From contig NZ_LFMD02000003.1 of the NCBI RefSeq assembly GCF_015776785.2, positions 1,768,330 through 1,832,329 of the forward strand: a stretch of DNA of 64,000 bases. The letters are read 5' to 3'. Position numbers and translations under genes: made by a program. Shown in pieces: positions 56,810 to 64,000 of this stretch. The notes below the pieces were generated by a model. It had not been told where the DNA came from, did no database searches, and worked only from the letters and a program-made list of their open reading frames with translations. Every line of letters starts with the position of its first letter. Position 1 is the stretch's first letter. This DNA is from Kitasatospora sp. SUK 42. GTDB lineage: Bacteria; Actinomycetota; Actinomycetes; Streptomycetales; Streptomycetaceae.

Positions 56810-57454
56810 ATGTCCGGCTCGCACTACTTCACCGGTGCACCCGAGGTCGCCAGCGAGCGCCGGCCGATCACGGTCGCACTGCCGGACGTCACCCTCGAAC
56901 TGACCACCGACGCCGGGGTGTTCTCCCGCAACCGGCTCGACCCGGGCACCCGGATCCTGCTGGAGCACGCCCCGCAGCCGCGGGTGCGCGGCCCGATCCT
57001 GGACATCGGCTGCGGCTACGGCCCGATCGCGCTGACCTGGGCGACCCGCCGCAAGCGGCTGCCGGTGTGGGCGGTGGACGTCAACGAGCGGGCGCTGGAG
57101 CTGGTGCGGCTGAACGCCGAGGCGCTGCGGCTGGGCAACGTCCAGGCCGCGCTGCCGGACGACGTCCCCGAGGACCTCCGGTTCGCCACCATCTACTCCA
57201 ACCCGCCGATCCGGATCGGCAAGGCCGCGCTGCGCGGGCTGCTGACGCACTGGCTCGGCCGGCTGACCCCGGACGGCTCGGCGTTCCTGGTGGTGCAGAA
57301 GCACCTGGGCTCGGACTCGCTGCAGAAGTGGCTCAACGACCAGGGCTACCCGACCTCCCGGGTCACGTCGGTCAACGGGTTCCGGATTCTGGAAGCACAA
57401 CCCCGCCCGGAGTCGGGCGAGGGCTCGGAGAGTGGACGGGGAACGACGTCGTGA
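56810..57454 (+). CDS. Class I SAM-dependent methyltransferase (RsmC/RlmG-like)
   Basis: A 214-residue methyltransferase of the 'small domain' type. Motifs are ILDIGCGYGPIALTWA (about 64-79), VWAVDVNERALELVRLNAE, and FATIYSNPPIRIGK with the NPPxR acceptor motif typical of rRNA guanine N2-methyltransferases. The end is disordered and Gly/Ser-rich. Its stop overlaps the start of the next gene by four bases (GTGA), so the two are coupled. Confidence 0.9.
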   Translation: MSGSHYFTGAPEVASERRPITVALPDVTLELTTDAGVFSRNRLDPGTRILLEHAPQPRVRGPILDIGCGYGPIALTWATRRKRLPVWAVDVNERALELVRLNAEALRLGNVQAALPDDVPEDLRFATIYSNPPIRIGKAALRGLLTHWLGRLTPDGSAFLVVQKHLGSDSLQKWLNDQGYPTSRVTSVNGFRILEAQPRPESGEGSESGRGTTS

Positions 57455-58035
57455 AGCAGCTGCGCGGGACCGAACTGAAGCGACTGCACCGCTCCTGGCG
57501 GCGCAGCAACGAGTTCCGGCTCGCGATGATCCTGGAGAACCTGCAGTCGCCGTTCAACGTCGGCTCGGTGGTCCGGACCGGGGCGGCGATGGGTGCCGAG
57601 AAGCTGTACCTGACCGGGGACACCCCGTCGGTGCGCTCCTCCGGTGCGCAGAAGGCCGCGATGGGCACCGACAAGTACCTGAAGGTGGAGCACTTCCCGA
57701 CCGTCGCCGAGGCGGTGGCCGCGGCGAAGGCGGACGGCTTCAAGGTGGTCGGGCTGGAACTGGCGGACGAGGCGGTGCCGATGTTCGCCGCCGAGCTGAC
57801 GCCTGCGGTGGCCTTCGTGCTCGGGCACGAGGACCGCGGGATCACCCCCGAGGCGCTGGCGCTCTGCGACCAGGTGGTGTTCGTGCCGCAGCTGGGCCGG
57901 GTGGGCTCGCTGAACGTCTCGGCGGCCGCGACGGTGGCCTGCTACGAGGCGCGCCGCCAGGGGTACGCGATCAGCGGCACGCCGGACGGGAGCGAGGCCG
58001 GGGGCGACTTCGGCGACCTCGGCGACGAGGACTGA
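57451..58035 (+). CDS. SpoU/TrmH-family RNA methyltransferase
   Basis: A 194-residue SPOUT ribose 2'-O-methyltransferase. The deep-knot motifs are LAMILENLQSPFNVGSVVRTGAAMGAEKLYLTG (motif 1, residues 19-51), VAFVLGHEDRGITPEAL (motif 2) and VFVPQLGRVGSLNVSAAATVACYE (motif 3). The likely target is tRNA or rRNA. It starts at GTG 57451, overlapping the previous stop. With the upstream gene it forms a two-gene RNA-modification unit. Confidence 0.92.
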   Translation: MKQLRGTELKRLHRSWRRSNEFRLAMILENLQSPFNVGSVVRTGAAMGAEKLYLTGDTPSVRSSGAQKAAMGTDKYLKVEHFPTVAEAVAAAKADGFKVVGLELADEAVPMFAAELTPAVAFVLGHEDRGITPEALALCDQVVFVPQLGRVGSLNVSAAATVACYEARRQGYAISGTPDGSEAGGDFGDLGDED

Positions 58036-58051
58036 CGCCTGGTCCGATGAT

Positions 58052-58083
58052 CGGAGGGGTGTGCCGAAAGGCCCACCCCTCCG
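58052..58083 (+). terminator. Terminator after the methyltransferase pair
   Basis: cggaggggtg (58052-58061) pairs with cacccctccg (58074-58083), 17 bp after the stop. Confidence 0.75.
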
Positions 58084-58112
58084 GCGTTCTCCGCCCCGGG
58101 AACCCCGCGGAT

Positions 58113-58130
58113 ATCTGCCGAACGGCAGAT
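58113..58130 (+). promoter_or_regulatory. Palindromic operator upstream of the ABC exporter
   Basis: atctgccg-aa-cggcagat is a perfect inverted repeat of 8-bp arms. It covers an alternative upstream ATG at 58129, which argues for the GTG at 58165 as the real start and for regulation of this operon by an unknown repressor. Confidence 0.5.
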
Positions 58131-58164
58131 GTGCGAAGCCGGCCCGGGCGGAAGCATTCCGGTC

Positions 58165-59061
58165 GTGACCGAACTCCAGATCCTCGACCTCACCAAGGAG
58201 TACCGCGGCGGCAAACGCGCCGTGGACTCCTTCACGCTGACGCTGCGGCCCGGCGTGCTCGGCCTGCTCGGGGCCAACGGCGCCGGGAAGTCCAGCCTGA
58301 TGCGCATCCTGGCCACGGTCACCCGGCCCACCTCGGGGCGGGTGCTGTGGGAGGGCGTGGACATCACCCGCCGGCCCGGGCCCCTGCGCCGCGCCGTCGG
58401 CTACCTGCCGCAGGACTTCGGCGTCTACCCACAGCTCACCGCCCGCGAGTTCCTCGGCTACCTGGCCGCCGCCAAGGGGCTGCGGCGGCGCTCCGCCAGG
58501 GCCCGGATCGAGGAACTGCTCGAACTGGTCAACCTCTCGGGCGCGGCCGGGCAGCGGCTGGGGGCGATGTCCGGCGGGATGCGTCAGCGGGTCGGCATCG
58601 CCCAGGCGCTGCTCAACGACCCGGCGCTGCTGATCGTGGACGAGCCGACGGTCGGGCTGGATCCCGAGGAGCGGCTGCGCTTCGGCGGTCTGCTGAGCGG
58701 GCTCGGCGCCGAGCGGATCGTCGTGCTCTCCACCCACATCGTCCCGGACGTGGCGGCCACCGCCGACCGGATCGCGGTGATGGGCGCCGGGCGGCTGCTG
58801 CACCACGGCAGCCCGGAGGAGCTGCTCCTCGGTGCCGAGGGCTCGGTCTGGGAACTGACCGTCGCCGCCGATCAACTCCCGCTGCTGCGTTCGCGGTTCC
58901 TGCTCGGCGGCACCACCCGCACTCCGCGGGGCGTAAGCGTCCGGGTGCTGTCCGGGCACCCGCCCGCACCGGAGGCGCAACCCGTACCGCCCCGGCTGGA
59001 GGACGCGTACCTGCTGCTCACCGCCGGACCGGCCGTACCCGGGCGGGTGGCGGCATGGTGA
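58165..59061 (+). CDS. ABC transporter ATP-binding protein
   Basis: A 298-residue ATPase. Walker A is GLLGANGAGKSSLMRIL (about residue 34), the Q-loop is GYLPQDFG, the signature is AMSGGMRQRVGIAQALLNDP (about 137) and Walker B is LLIVDEPTVGLDP. The His switch is STHI. The C-terminal 80 residues form an accessory domain. It resembles the ATPases of the exporter type with two-domain permeases. Its stop overlaps the permease start. Confidence 0.92.
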   Translation: MTELQILDLTKEYRGGKRAVDSFTLTLRPGVLGLLGANGAGKSSLMRILATVTRPTSGRVLWEGVDITRRPGPLRRAVGYLPQDFGVYPQLTAREFLGYLAAAKGLRRRSARARIEELLELVNLSGAAGQRLGAMSGGMRQRVGIAQALLNDPALLIVDEPTVGLDPEERLRFGGLLSGLGAERIVVLSTHIVPDVAATADRIAVMGAGRLLHHGSPEELLLGAEGSVWELTVAADQLPLLRSRFLLGGTTRTPRGVSVRVLSGHPPAPEAQPVPPRLEDAYLLLTAGPAVPGRVAAW

Positions 59062-60623
59062 CGCGGATCGGAGCGATCGCCCTCGCCGACTTCCGGGAGC
59101 GCCGCCGGCGGGCGGGCTACCTGGTCGTGCTGCTCGGCACCCTGGCCCTCGGCCTGCTGGCCGCGCCGGTGGGGGACTCCCGCTGGCAGGTGTTCCAGGT
59201 GACCGACCTCCAGGGCCGCTACACCAGCGGCTACGTGGGGACGGTGACGGCGCTCGGCGGCGCGGTCTGGCTCTCGCTGGCGGGCTTCGGCATCGCCCGG
59301 GGCACGATCGTCCGGGACGAGCAGAGCGGCGTGGGCAGCCTGCTCGCGGCCACCCCGCTGAGCCGGATCGGCTACCTGGCGGGCAAGTTCGGCAGCAACC
59401 TGCTGCTGTTCGGCTCGATGCTGCTCGCGCTGGCCGGCACCGCCCTCGCGGTGCAGCTGGTCAAGGGGGACTCCGGCCGGGTGGACGTGGTGCGGCTGCT
59501 GCTGCCGTACGTCCTGATCACGCTGCCGCTGCTGGCCGCGGTGGCCGGGTGCGCGGTGCTGTTCGACACCGTGCCCGGGCTGCGCGGCGGGATCGGGGCC
59601 CTGGTCTGGTTCGTGGTCTGGACGGCCCTGGTGCTGGGCGCACAGTCGGCCGGCGGGGCGGACCTGCTGGGCATGCGGCGGATCACCGCGTCGATCCGGG
59701 AGACGCTCACGGCGAGCGGGCGGCCGGTGGACGGGGTGGAGTTCGGGGTCGGCCTGACCGCCGACAACCGGGTGCTCGGCAGCTTCGACTGGCCCGGCCT
59801 CGGGCCGGGCGAGGCGGGCGGTCCGGCCTCGGTGGGGGTGCTGCTGGTCGGCGCGGCGGTGGGGATCGCGCTGCTCGGGGCGCTCTGGTTCCGGCGCTTC
59901 GACGGGTCGGCGGCCGGCCTCGGCGCCCGCCCGGCCGAAGCGGAGGCGGCCGCGGAAGCGTCGGCGTCGGCGTCGGCCGCCGCCCCGGCGGGCTTCGCCC
60001 TGGACCCGGCCCGGCTGACCACGGCCCGCGAGGGACGCACGGGGTTCGACACGGTGCTCGGGGAGCTGCGGATCCTGGTACCGGACCGGCGGTGGTGGGC
60101 CGGGGCGGCCGCGTTCGCGGCGATCGCGGCCGCCGTCGCACCGGACCGGCCGAGCCACTCGGTGCTGCCGTTCGCGATGCTCTGGCCGGTGCTGCTCTGG
60201 TCCCGGATGGGGCACCGGGCGGGCGGCGGCAGCATCGACGAACTGCTCGGCGCCTGCCCCTCCCCCCTGCGCCGGGGGCTGGCCGTCCTGCTCGCGGGGG
60301 TCGTCCCCGCGCTGGTGGTGGTCGCCGTGCCGGTCCTGCGGCTGGTCGGCGCCGGGCAGACCCGGGCCGCCGGGGGTGCTCTGGCGGGGGCGGTGCTCGT
60401 CCCGGCCCTGGCGATGCTCTGCGGCGCCGTCACGCGCGGGCCCCGGCTGTTCCAGACCGTCTACCCGATGCTCTGGTACGGGATGGTCAACCACGTCTCC
60501 GGGCTGGACTTCCTCGGCCTCACCGGTGACCGTGCACCGGCCCCGCTCGCGGTCGCGGGCCTCGCCGCCGCCCTGGCCTCCGCCGCGCTCGCCCTGGACG
60601 CGATACGCCACGCCGCCCGCTGA
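59055..60623 (+). CDS. ABC-type permease with two membrane halves
   Basis: A 522-residue membrane protein with about 12 hydrophobic segments in two groups, separated by an Ala/Glu/Ser-rich linker (about 285-315). The start is IGAIALADFRERRRRAGYLVVLLGTLALGLL; examples later are LLFGSMLLALAGTALAVQLV and VLPFAMLWPVLLWSRMG. It starts at ATG 59055, overlapping the ATPase stop by 7 bp. Substrate unknown; it is likely an exporter. Its proximity to the biosynthetic genes from 60755 could be functional, but a terminator separates them. Confidence 0.87.
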   Translation: MVTRIGAIALADFRERRRRAGYLVVLLGTLALGLLAAPVGDSRWQVFQVTDLQGRYTSGYVGTVTALGGAVWLSLAGFGIARGTIVRDEQSGVGSLLAATPLSRIGYLAGKFGSNLLLFGSMLLALAGTALAVQLVKGDSGRVDVVRLLLPYVLITLPLLAAVAGCAVLFDTVPGLRGGIGALVWFVVWTALVLGAQSAGGADLLGMRRITASIRETLTASGRPVDGVEFGVGLTADNRVLGSFDWPGLGPGEAGGPASVGVLLVGAAVGIALLGALWFRRFDGSAAGLGARPAEAEAAAEASASASAAAPAGFALDPARLTTAREGRTGFDTVLGELRILVPDRRWWAGAAAFAAIAAAVAPDRPSHSVLPFAMLWPVLLWSRMGHRAGGGSIDELLGACPSPLRRGLAVLLAGVVPALVVVAVPVLRLVGAGQTRAAGGALAGAVLVPALAMLCGAVTRGPRLFQTVYPMLWYGMVNHVSGLDFLGLTGDRAPAPLAVAGLAAALASAALALDAIRHAAR

Positions 60624-60633
60624 GGCGGGCGGC
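60612..60633 (+). terminator. Terminator after the ABC exporter operon
   Basis: A perfect 9-bp stem (gccgcccgc with gcgggcggc) with a 4-nt loop that contains the permease TGA stop codon. Confidence 0.65.
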
Positions 60634-60702
60634 CCACCGGGTGCCTCGCCCGGGGCACCGCCGAGTGCCCTGCCGAGTGCCCCGCCGGGTGTACATCGGC
60701 GG

Positions 60703-60731
60703 CGGTCAGCGCAGCGTCAGCTAAGCGTCAG
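60703..60731 (+). promoter_or_regulatory. Three 7-bp direct repeats at an 11-bp pitch (SARP-like site)
   Basis: cggtcag (60703-60709), gcgtcag (60714-60720) and gcgtcag (60725-60731) are separated by 4 bp each. SARP-type activators of antibiotic clusters bind heptameric direct repeats with exactly this 11-bp spacing, close to the -10 element. A possible -10, cgtagt (60745-60750), is nearby. The gene at 60755 starts 24 bp downstream. Confidence 0.45.
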
Positions 60732-60754
60732 CGCCGCGCGCGACCGTAGTGGGC

Positions 60755-61687
60755 ATGACGTCGATCACGGCAGTCTCCAGCTGTCTTCCCGACACCATCC
60801 CGATCGCCCGCTTCCAGAAGGAACTCCAGCTGACGGATGTTCAGCTGCGGCGCTACCAGCGCTTCTACGGGCTCGCCGAGGTGTGCCGCGACCCCGCGGC
60901 GACCGAGACCGAGCTGCTGCTGCGCGCCGCGACCAAGCTGGTGGAGCTGCGCGGACAGGAACAGCGCGTCAAGTACGTCCTCCAGGCGCGCACCATGCCC
61001 TCGCCGCTGCCGTACCCGATGACCTCGCTGCGGCCGCTCCAGACCGAACTCGGCCTGGAGCACGCCGCCGGGTTCGTCGTCTCGCACCACGCCTGCGCCT
61101 CCGGGCTGCTCGCCGTGGACCTGGCCGGCACCCTGCTCGCCGCCGACCCGGACCCGAACGCGCTCGCCCTGGTCGTGGCCGGGGAGAAGGCCTGCACCAC
61201 CCACACCCAGTCCATCCCGGACGTGACGGTGATGGGCGAGGGCACGGTGGCCTTCCTGGTGAGCGCGGACCGTTCCGGACCGGACCGGATGCTCGGCTAC
61301 GCGTCGCGCACCCACACCCGGTTCGGCGACGAGTTCATCATGAGCGAGAGCGCCGCCAAGGAGTTCCAGGACCTGTACGGGCCCGGCCTGTGCGAGGTGA
61401 TCGAGGCCGCCCTGGCGGAAGCCGGCTGCGGGCTGGACGAACTGGCGCTGGTGCTGCCGCACAACGTCAACCGGCTGTCCTGGATCGGCGTCTGCAAGGA
61501 GCTCGGGCTGCCGATCGACCGGGTCTTCCTCGACCTGATCGGCGAGACCGGCCACTGCTTCTGCGCCGACCCCTTCATCAACCTGCAGAAGGCCACCGAG
61601 CTGGGGCGGCTGCGCCCCGGCGACCGCTACCTGATGACCAGCGTGGGACTCGGGGCGACCTTCGCCGCCATGGTCTTCGAGCACTGA
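60755..61687 (+). CDS. Divergent ketoacyl-ACP synthase III-like enzyme
   Basis: A 310-residue thiolase-fold protein, slightly shorter than FabH (about 320-340). The nucleophile is Cys114 in SHHACASGLLAVD; the second residue is His236 in LPHNVNRLSW; the position of the usual Asn is occupied by His267 in ETGHCFCADPF. The family N-terminal part is reduced. Enzymes of this group can form or transfer acyl groups on carrier proteins. It starts the operon with an ATP-grasp ligase and a PLP decarboxylase, so an acyl- or aminoacyl-carrier role is likely. The ATG at 60755 is preceded by the weak site GTGGGC. Confidence 0.85.
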   Translation: MTSITAVSSCLPDTIPIARFQKELQLTDVQLRRYQRFYGLAEVCRDPAATETELLLRAATKLVELRGQEQRVKYVLQARTMPSPLPYPMTSLRPLQTELGLEHAAGFVVSHHACASGLLAVDLAGTLLAADPDPNALALVVAGEKACTTHTQSIPDVTVMGEGTVAFLVSADRSGPDRMLGYASRTHTRFGDEFIMSESAAKEFQDLYGPGLCEVIEAALAEAGCGLDELALVLPHNVNRLSWIGVCKELGLPIDRVFLDLIGETGHCFCADPFINLQKATELGRLRPGDRYLMTSVGLGATFAAMVFEH

Positions 61688-61718
61688 GCCATCGAGCACC
61701 GAGGTCTTCGAGCACTGA
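61672..61718. repeat. 31-bp tandem duplication across the ketosynthase stop codon
   Basis: ggtcttcgagcactga occurs at 61672-61687 (the coding end, ...VFEH-stop) and again at 61703-61718, with a diverged copy of its second half between (atcgagcaccga). Confidence 0.8.
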
Positions 61719-61772
61719 CGGCGCCCAAGGGCCCCTCCCGGTCCGGCGCACACGAGAATTGACGAGGTCGAC

Positions 61773-63182
61773 ATGCACCTTCCCTCCGCCGGCTTCAGCG
61801 CGCGGCTCAAGCGCGCGGTGACCGGTTCCGCGGACACCCCCCTGGTGTTCCTGGGCAACTTCGAGGTGGAGAACCACTGGGCGCTCGGCGAGCCCGCGCT
61901 GCCCCGGGTCGCCTCGCACGCGGGCAGCGCGGTGGTGAACCGCATGGACGAGTTCGCGCTGCTGCTCGGCGGCAAGAACGACCACGTCGTGCTGAAGACC
62001 GCGCTGGACCAGGGCTACCGCGGCTACCTGGAGGGCCTCGGCCTCGAACTGCCCACCGTGCACGTGGTGGCCGACCAGGACCCGCAGCGCACCGTCAGCG
62101 AGGACGCCCTCGCCGACGAGGCCCTGCTGCGCTCCCTCGCCGCCCTGACCGCCGAGGGAGCCCGGCTGACCGCGCACGGCATCTCCACCGTCGAGGAGGA
62201 GCTGTCCGCCCGCACCGGGGTGCCGCTGGGTGCGCCCTCCGCCGCGGTCTGCAAGCGGGTCAACAGCAAGGTGTACAGCCGCCGCCTCTCCGACGAGCTG
62301 GGCATCCGCCAGGCGCGCGGCTGGGCCTGCGAGACCCTGGAGGAGCTGGCCGAGGCGGTGGCCGCCGCCGGTGAGCTGCTCGACGCCGGGCGCAAGGTGG
62401 TGCTCAAGGACGCCTTCGGGGTGTCCGGCAAGGGCATCGTCGTCCTGGACAGCTCGACCCGGCTGGGCCGGCTGCACCGGATGGCCGTCCAGCAGGCCGA
62501 GAAGGCGGCCAGGGCCGAGGGCGGGGCGCCGCGCACCGCCCTGGTGATCGAGGAGTGGGTCGCCAAGCGGTGCGACCTCAACTACCAGTTCACCGTGGGC
62601 CGCGACGGCTCGGTGCACTTCGACTTCGTCAAGGAGCTGCTCACCGAGGGCGGCGTCCACAAGGGCCACCGCATCCCGGCCCGGCTGACCGGAGCCCAGG
62701 TCGACGAGATCGCCGGAACGGCGCTGCGGCTCGGCGAGCGTCTCGCCGCGGACGGCTACTACGGCGTGGTCGGGGTGGACGCGATGGTCGACCCGGACGA
62801 GGGCCTGTACCCGGTGATCGAGATCAACGCCCGCAACAACATGTCCACGTACCAGAACGTGGTGCACGAGGGCGGTCTGGCCGGTCCCGAGGAGGTCGCC
62901 GTAGCCCGCCACTACCCGCTGCGGCTGACCCGCCCGCTGCCCTTCGCCGAGCTGGCCGAGGTGCTGGACGGGCTGCTGCTGACCGGTCGCGGCCCGCGCC
63001 CCCGCGGCCTGTTCGTCAACAACTACGCCACGGTGAACGCCGCCGCGGGAACCGCCGCCGACGGCGCCGACGGCTTCGAGGGCCGGCTGTACGGCGTCCT
63101 CGTGGGCGCCTCCGACGAGGAGATCGCGGAGATCGACACCGACATCACCAGCCGCCTCGCGGCCTACCCGGAACGGAGCTGA
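61773..63182 (+). CDS. ATP-grasp ligase (BtrJ-like)
   Basis: A 469-residue ligase. The ATP-binding part has KVVLKDAFGVSGKGIVVLD (Lys212 and the glycine loop 213-222), LVIEEWVAKRCDLNYQF (Glu261 region) and YPVIEINARNN with Glu350, Asn352 and Arg354 for Mg-ATP. The N-terminal ENHWALGEPALP block and the length recall BtrJ of butirosin synthesis, which loads glutamate on the carrier protein BtrI. Its amino acid and acceptor are not known. It starts 85 bp after the ketosynthase gene with GAGG before ATG and ends 2 bp before the decarboxylase start. Confidence 0.85.
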   Translation: MHLPSAGFSARLKRAVTGSADTPLVFLGNFEVENHWALGEPALPRVASHAGSAVVNRMDEFALLLGGKNDHVVLKTALDQGYRGYLEGLGLELPTVHVVADQDPQRTVSEDALADEALLRSLAALTAEGARLTAHGISTVEEELSARTGVPLGAPSAAVCKRVNSKVYSRRLSDELGIRQARGWACETLEELAEAVAAAGELLDAGRKVVLKDAFGVSGKGIVVLDSSTRLGRLHRMAVQQAEKAARAEGGAPRTALVIEEWVAKRCDLNYQFTVGRDGSVHFDFVKELLTEGGVHKGHRIPARLTGAQVDEIAGTALRLGERLAADGYYGVVGVDAMVDPDEGLYPVIEINARNNMSTYQNVVHEGGLAGPEEVAVARHYPLRLTRPLPFAELAEVLDGLLLTGRGPRPRGLFVNNYATVNAAAGTAADGADGFEGRLYGVLVGASDEEIAEIDTDITSRLAAYPERS

Positions 63183-63184
63183 GC

Positions 63185-64000
63185 GTGAGCGTCGCATTCG
63201 AGGTGCAGGGCCTCGGGATCACCGAGCTGGCCGAGGAGTTCGGCACCCCGCTGTACCTGTACGACGGCGAGGAGATCACCACCCGCTTCCGGGGCCTGCG
63301 CGAGGCGCTGCACCCCGCGATGGAGGTCTTCTACTCGCTGAAGGCCAACCCCAACATCTCCATCTGCGCGCTGCTGCACAGCTGCGGCGCCCGCGCCGAG
63401 GTGTCCTCGCTGACCGAGCTGGTCACCGCCCGCCGGGCCGGGGTGGGCCCGCAGGACATCATCTTCCTCGGGCCCGGCAAGAGCCGCGCCGAGGTGGCCG
63501 CCTGCCTGGACGAGGACATCCACGCGATCGTCTGCGAGTCGGTCGAGGAGCTGGGCCTGATCGACGAGCTGGCCCGCGAGCGCGGCGTCACCGCGCGGGT
63601 CGCGCTGCGGGTCAACCCGAGCTTCCAGGTGAAGGGTTCGGGCCTGACCATGGGCGGCAAGCCTCGCCAGTTCGGCACCGACGAGGAGCTGCTGCTGGCC
63701 GAGGGCAAGGGCCTCGCCGCCCGCCACCCGAACGTGCGGCTGATGGGCGTCCAGGTCTACCTGGGCACCCGGATCCTCTCCGAGGAGTCGGTGGTCGAGA
63801 ACACCCGGCGGATCTTCGACCTGGCCGAGCGGCTCTCCGCTGAGCTGGGCTTCCCGCTGGAGACCGTGGACGTGGGCGGTGGCCTCGGCATCGCCTACTT
63901 CGACAACGAGAAGGACCTCGACGTCGCGGTGCTGGCCGCCGGGCTCAACCCGCTGATCGAGGACTTCGCCGAGCGGCACCCCGGCACCCGCCTGATCATG
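63185..64000 (+). CDS. PLP-dependent decarboxylase, BtrK/diaminopimelate decarboxylase type (partial)
   Basis: The first 272 codons of a fold-type III decarboxylase; the gene continues beyond the window. Lys53 in VFYSLKANPNI is the PLP-binding lysine. LRVNPSFQVKGSGLTMGGKPRQFGTDEE and LMGVQVYLGTRIL are very close in form to the matching segments of BtrK (MGGxPRQFGxDE, VYxGTxxL), which decarboxylates glutamyl-S-carrier protein. VDVGGGLGIAYF is the phosphate-binding Gly motif. It is coupled to the ATP-grasp gene (GTG two bases after its stop). Confidence 0.88.
   Translation, partial: MSVAFEVQGLGITELAEEFGTPLYLYDGEEITTRFRGLREALHPAMEVFYSLKANPNISICALLHSCGARAEVSSLTELVTARRAGVGPQDIIFLGPGKSRAEVAACLDEDIHAIVCESVEELGLIDELARERGVTARVALRVNPSFQVKGSGLTMGGKPRQFGTDEELLLAEGKGLAARHPNVRLMGVQVYLGTRILSEESVVENTRRIFDLAERLSAELGFPLETVDVGGGLGIAYFDNEKDLDVAVLAAGLNPLIEDFAERHPGTRLIM

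Overview
The window is very GC-rich, with dense, mostly leftward-reading genes, GTG/TTG starts with GGAGG-type ribosome sites, and a gene set typical of Streptomycetaceae (Streptomyces or Kitasatospora): mycothiol synthesis (mshA), gpmA, a TatA, several ECF sigma factors, a PP2C/SpoIIE phosphatase, a PASTA-less Ser/Thr kinase, and the XRE/HbhA/DUF2516 trio also found in mycobacteria. I see no rRNA, tRNA or CRISPR array. Most of the window looks like ordinary chromosomal arm or core sequence. The visible signs of transfer or decay are a frameshifted integrase end at 1-499 and three broken genes (12060-12248, 12283-12510, 23911-24150).

Layout. 1-9 kb: integrase remnant, gpmA, MFS exporter, YbjN protein, mshA, methyltransferase, macro-domain protein and a two-domain signalling phosphatase. 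8.5-16.5 kb: the DUF2516/HbhA-like/XRE operon, a hydrolase, a MerR regulator fused to beta-clamp domains, two gene remnants, a large SNF2 helicase and YceI. 16.6-24 kb: LysR, MFS, a second macro-domain protein, GNAT/Eis acetyltransferases, a TetR regulator with a readable operator, a PIN-like protein. 24-29.5 kb: NlpC/P60 hydrolase, two membrane proteins including a ThrE-type exporter, DedA. 29.6-36.6 kb: a TPR protein paired with an Hsp90 homologue, a double-TetR regulator divergent from an acyl-CoA dehydrogenase. 36.6-42.4 kb: cupin, TetR/MFS pair, TatA, VOC protein, protein kinase. 42.8-50.6 kb: an ECF sigma factor coupled to a repeat-rich membrane protein, a VC0807-type membrane protein, a tyrosine phosphatase, an HTH-ClpN protein with a probable leaderless autoregulated promoter, NUDIX, STAS and a SigG-type sigma factor. 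50.7-60.6 kb: serine hydrolase, zinc-finger protein, a 930-residue membrane/kinase-like protein, AhpD-like protein, two coupled methyltransferases, an ABC exporter.

The most interesting part is the right edge. From 60755 a rightward operon encodes a divergent ketoacyl-ACP synthase III, an ATP-grasp ligase and a PLP decarboxylase that resembles butirosin BtrK; it runs off the window. The ATP-grasp/decarboxylase pair recalls the BtrJ/BtrK logic in which an amino acid is loaded on a carrier protein and decarboxylated there. Three 7-bp direct repeats at an 11-bp pitch upstream look like a SARP-type activator site. This is a good candidate for a natural-product pathway whose remainder lies beyond 64000.

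A second theme is small tandem duplications at gene ends: 37301-37360 (both stop codons of two convergent genes), 49570-49653 (STAS/sigma junction), 61672-61718 (ketosynthase stop), plus tandem repeats at 17619-17708, 35169-35247 and 50650-50702. All identifications are from reading the sequence and from knowledge of families; no search was run.
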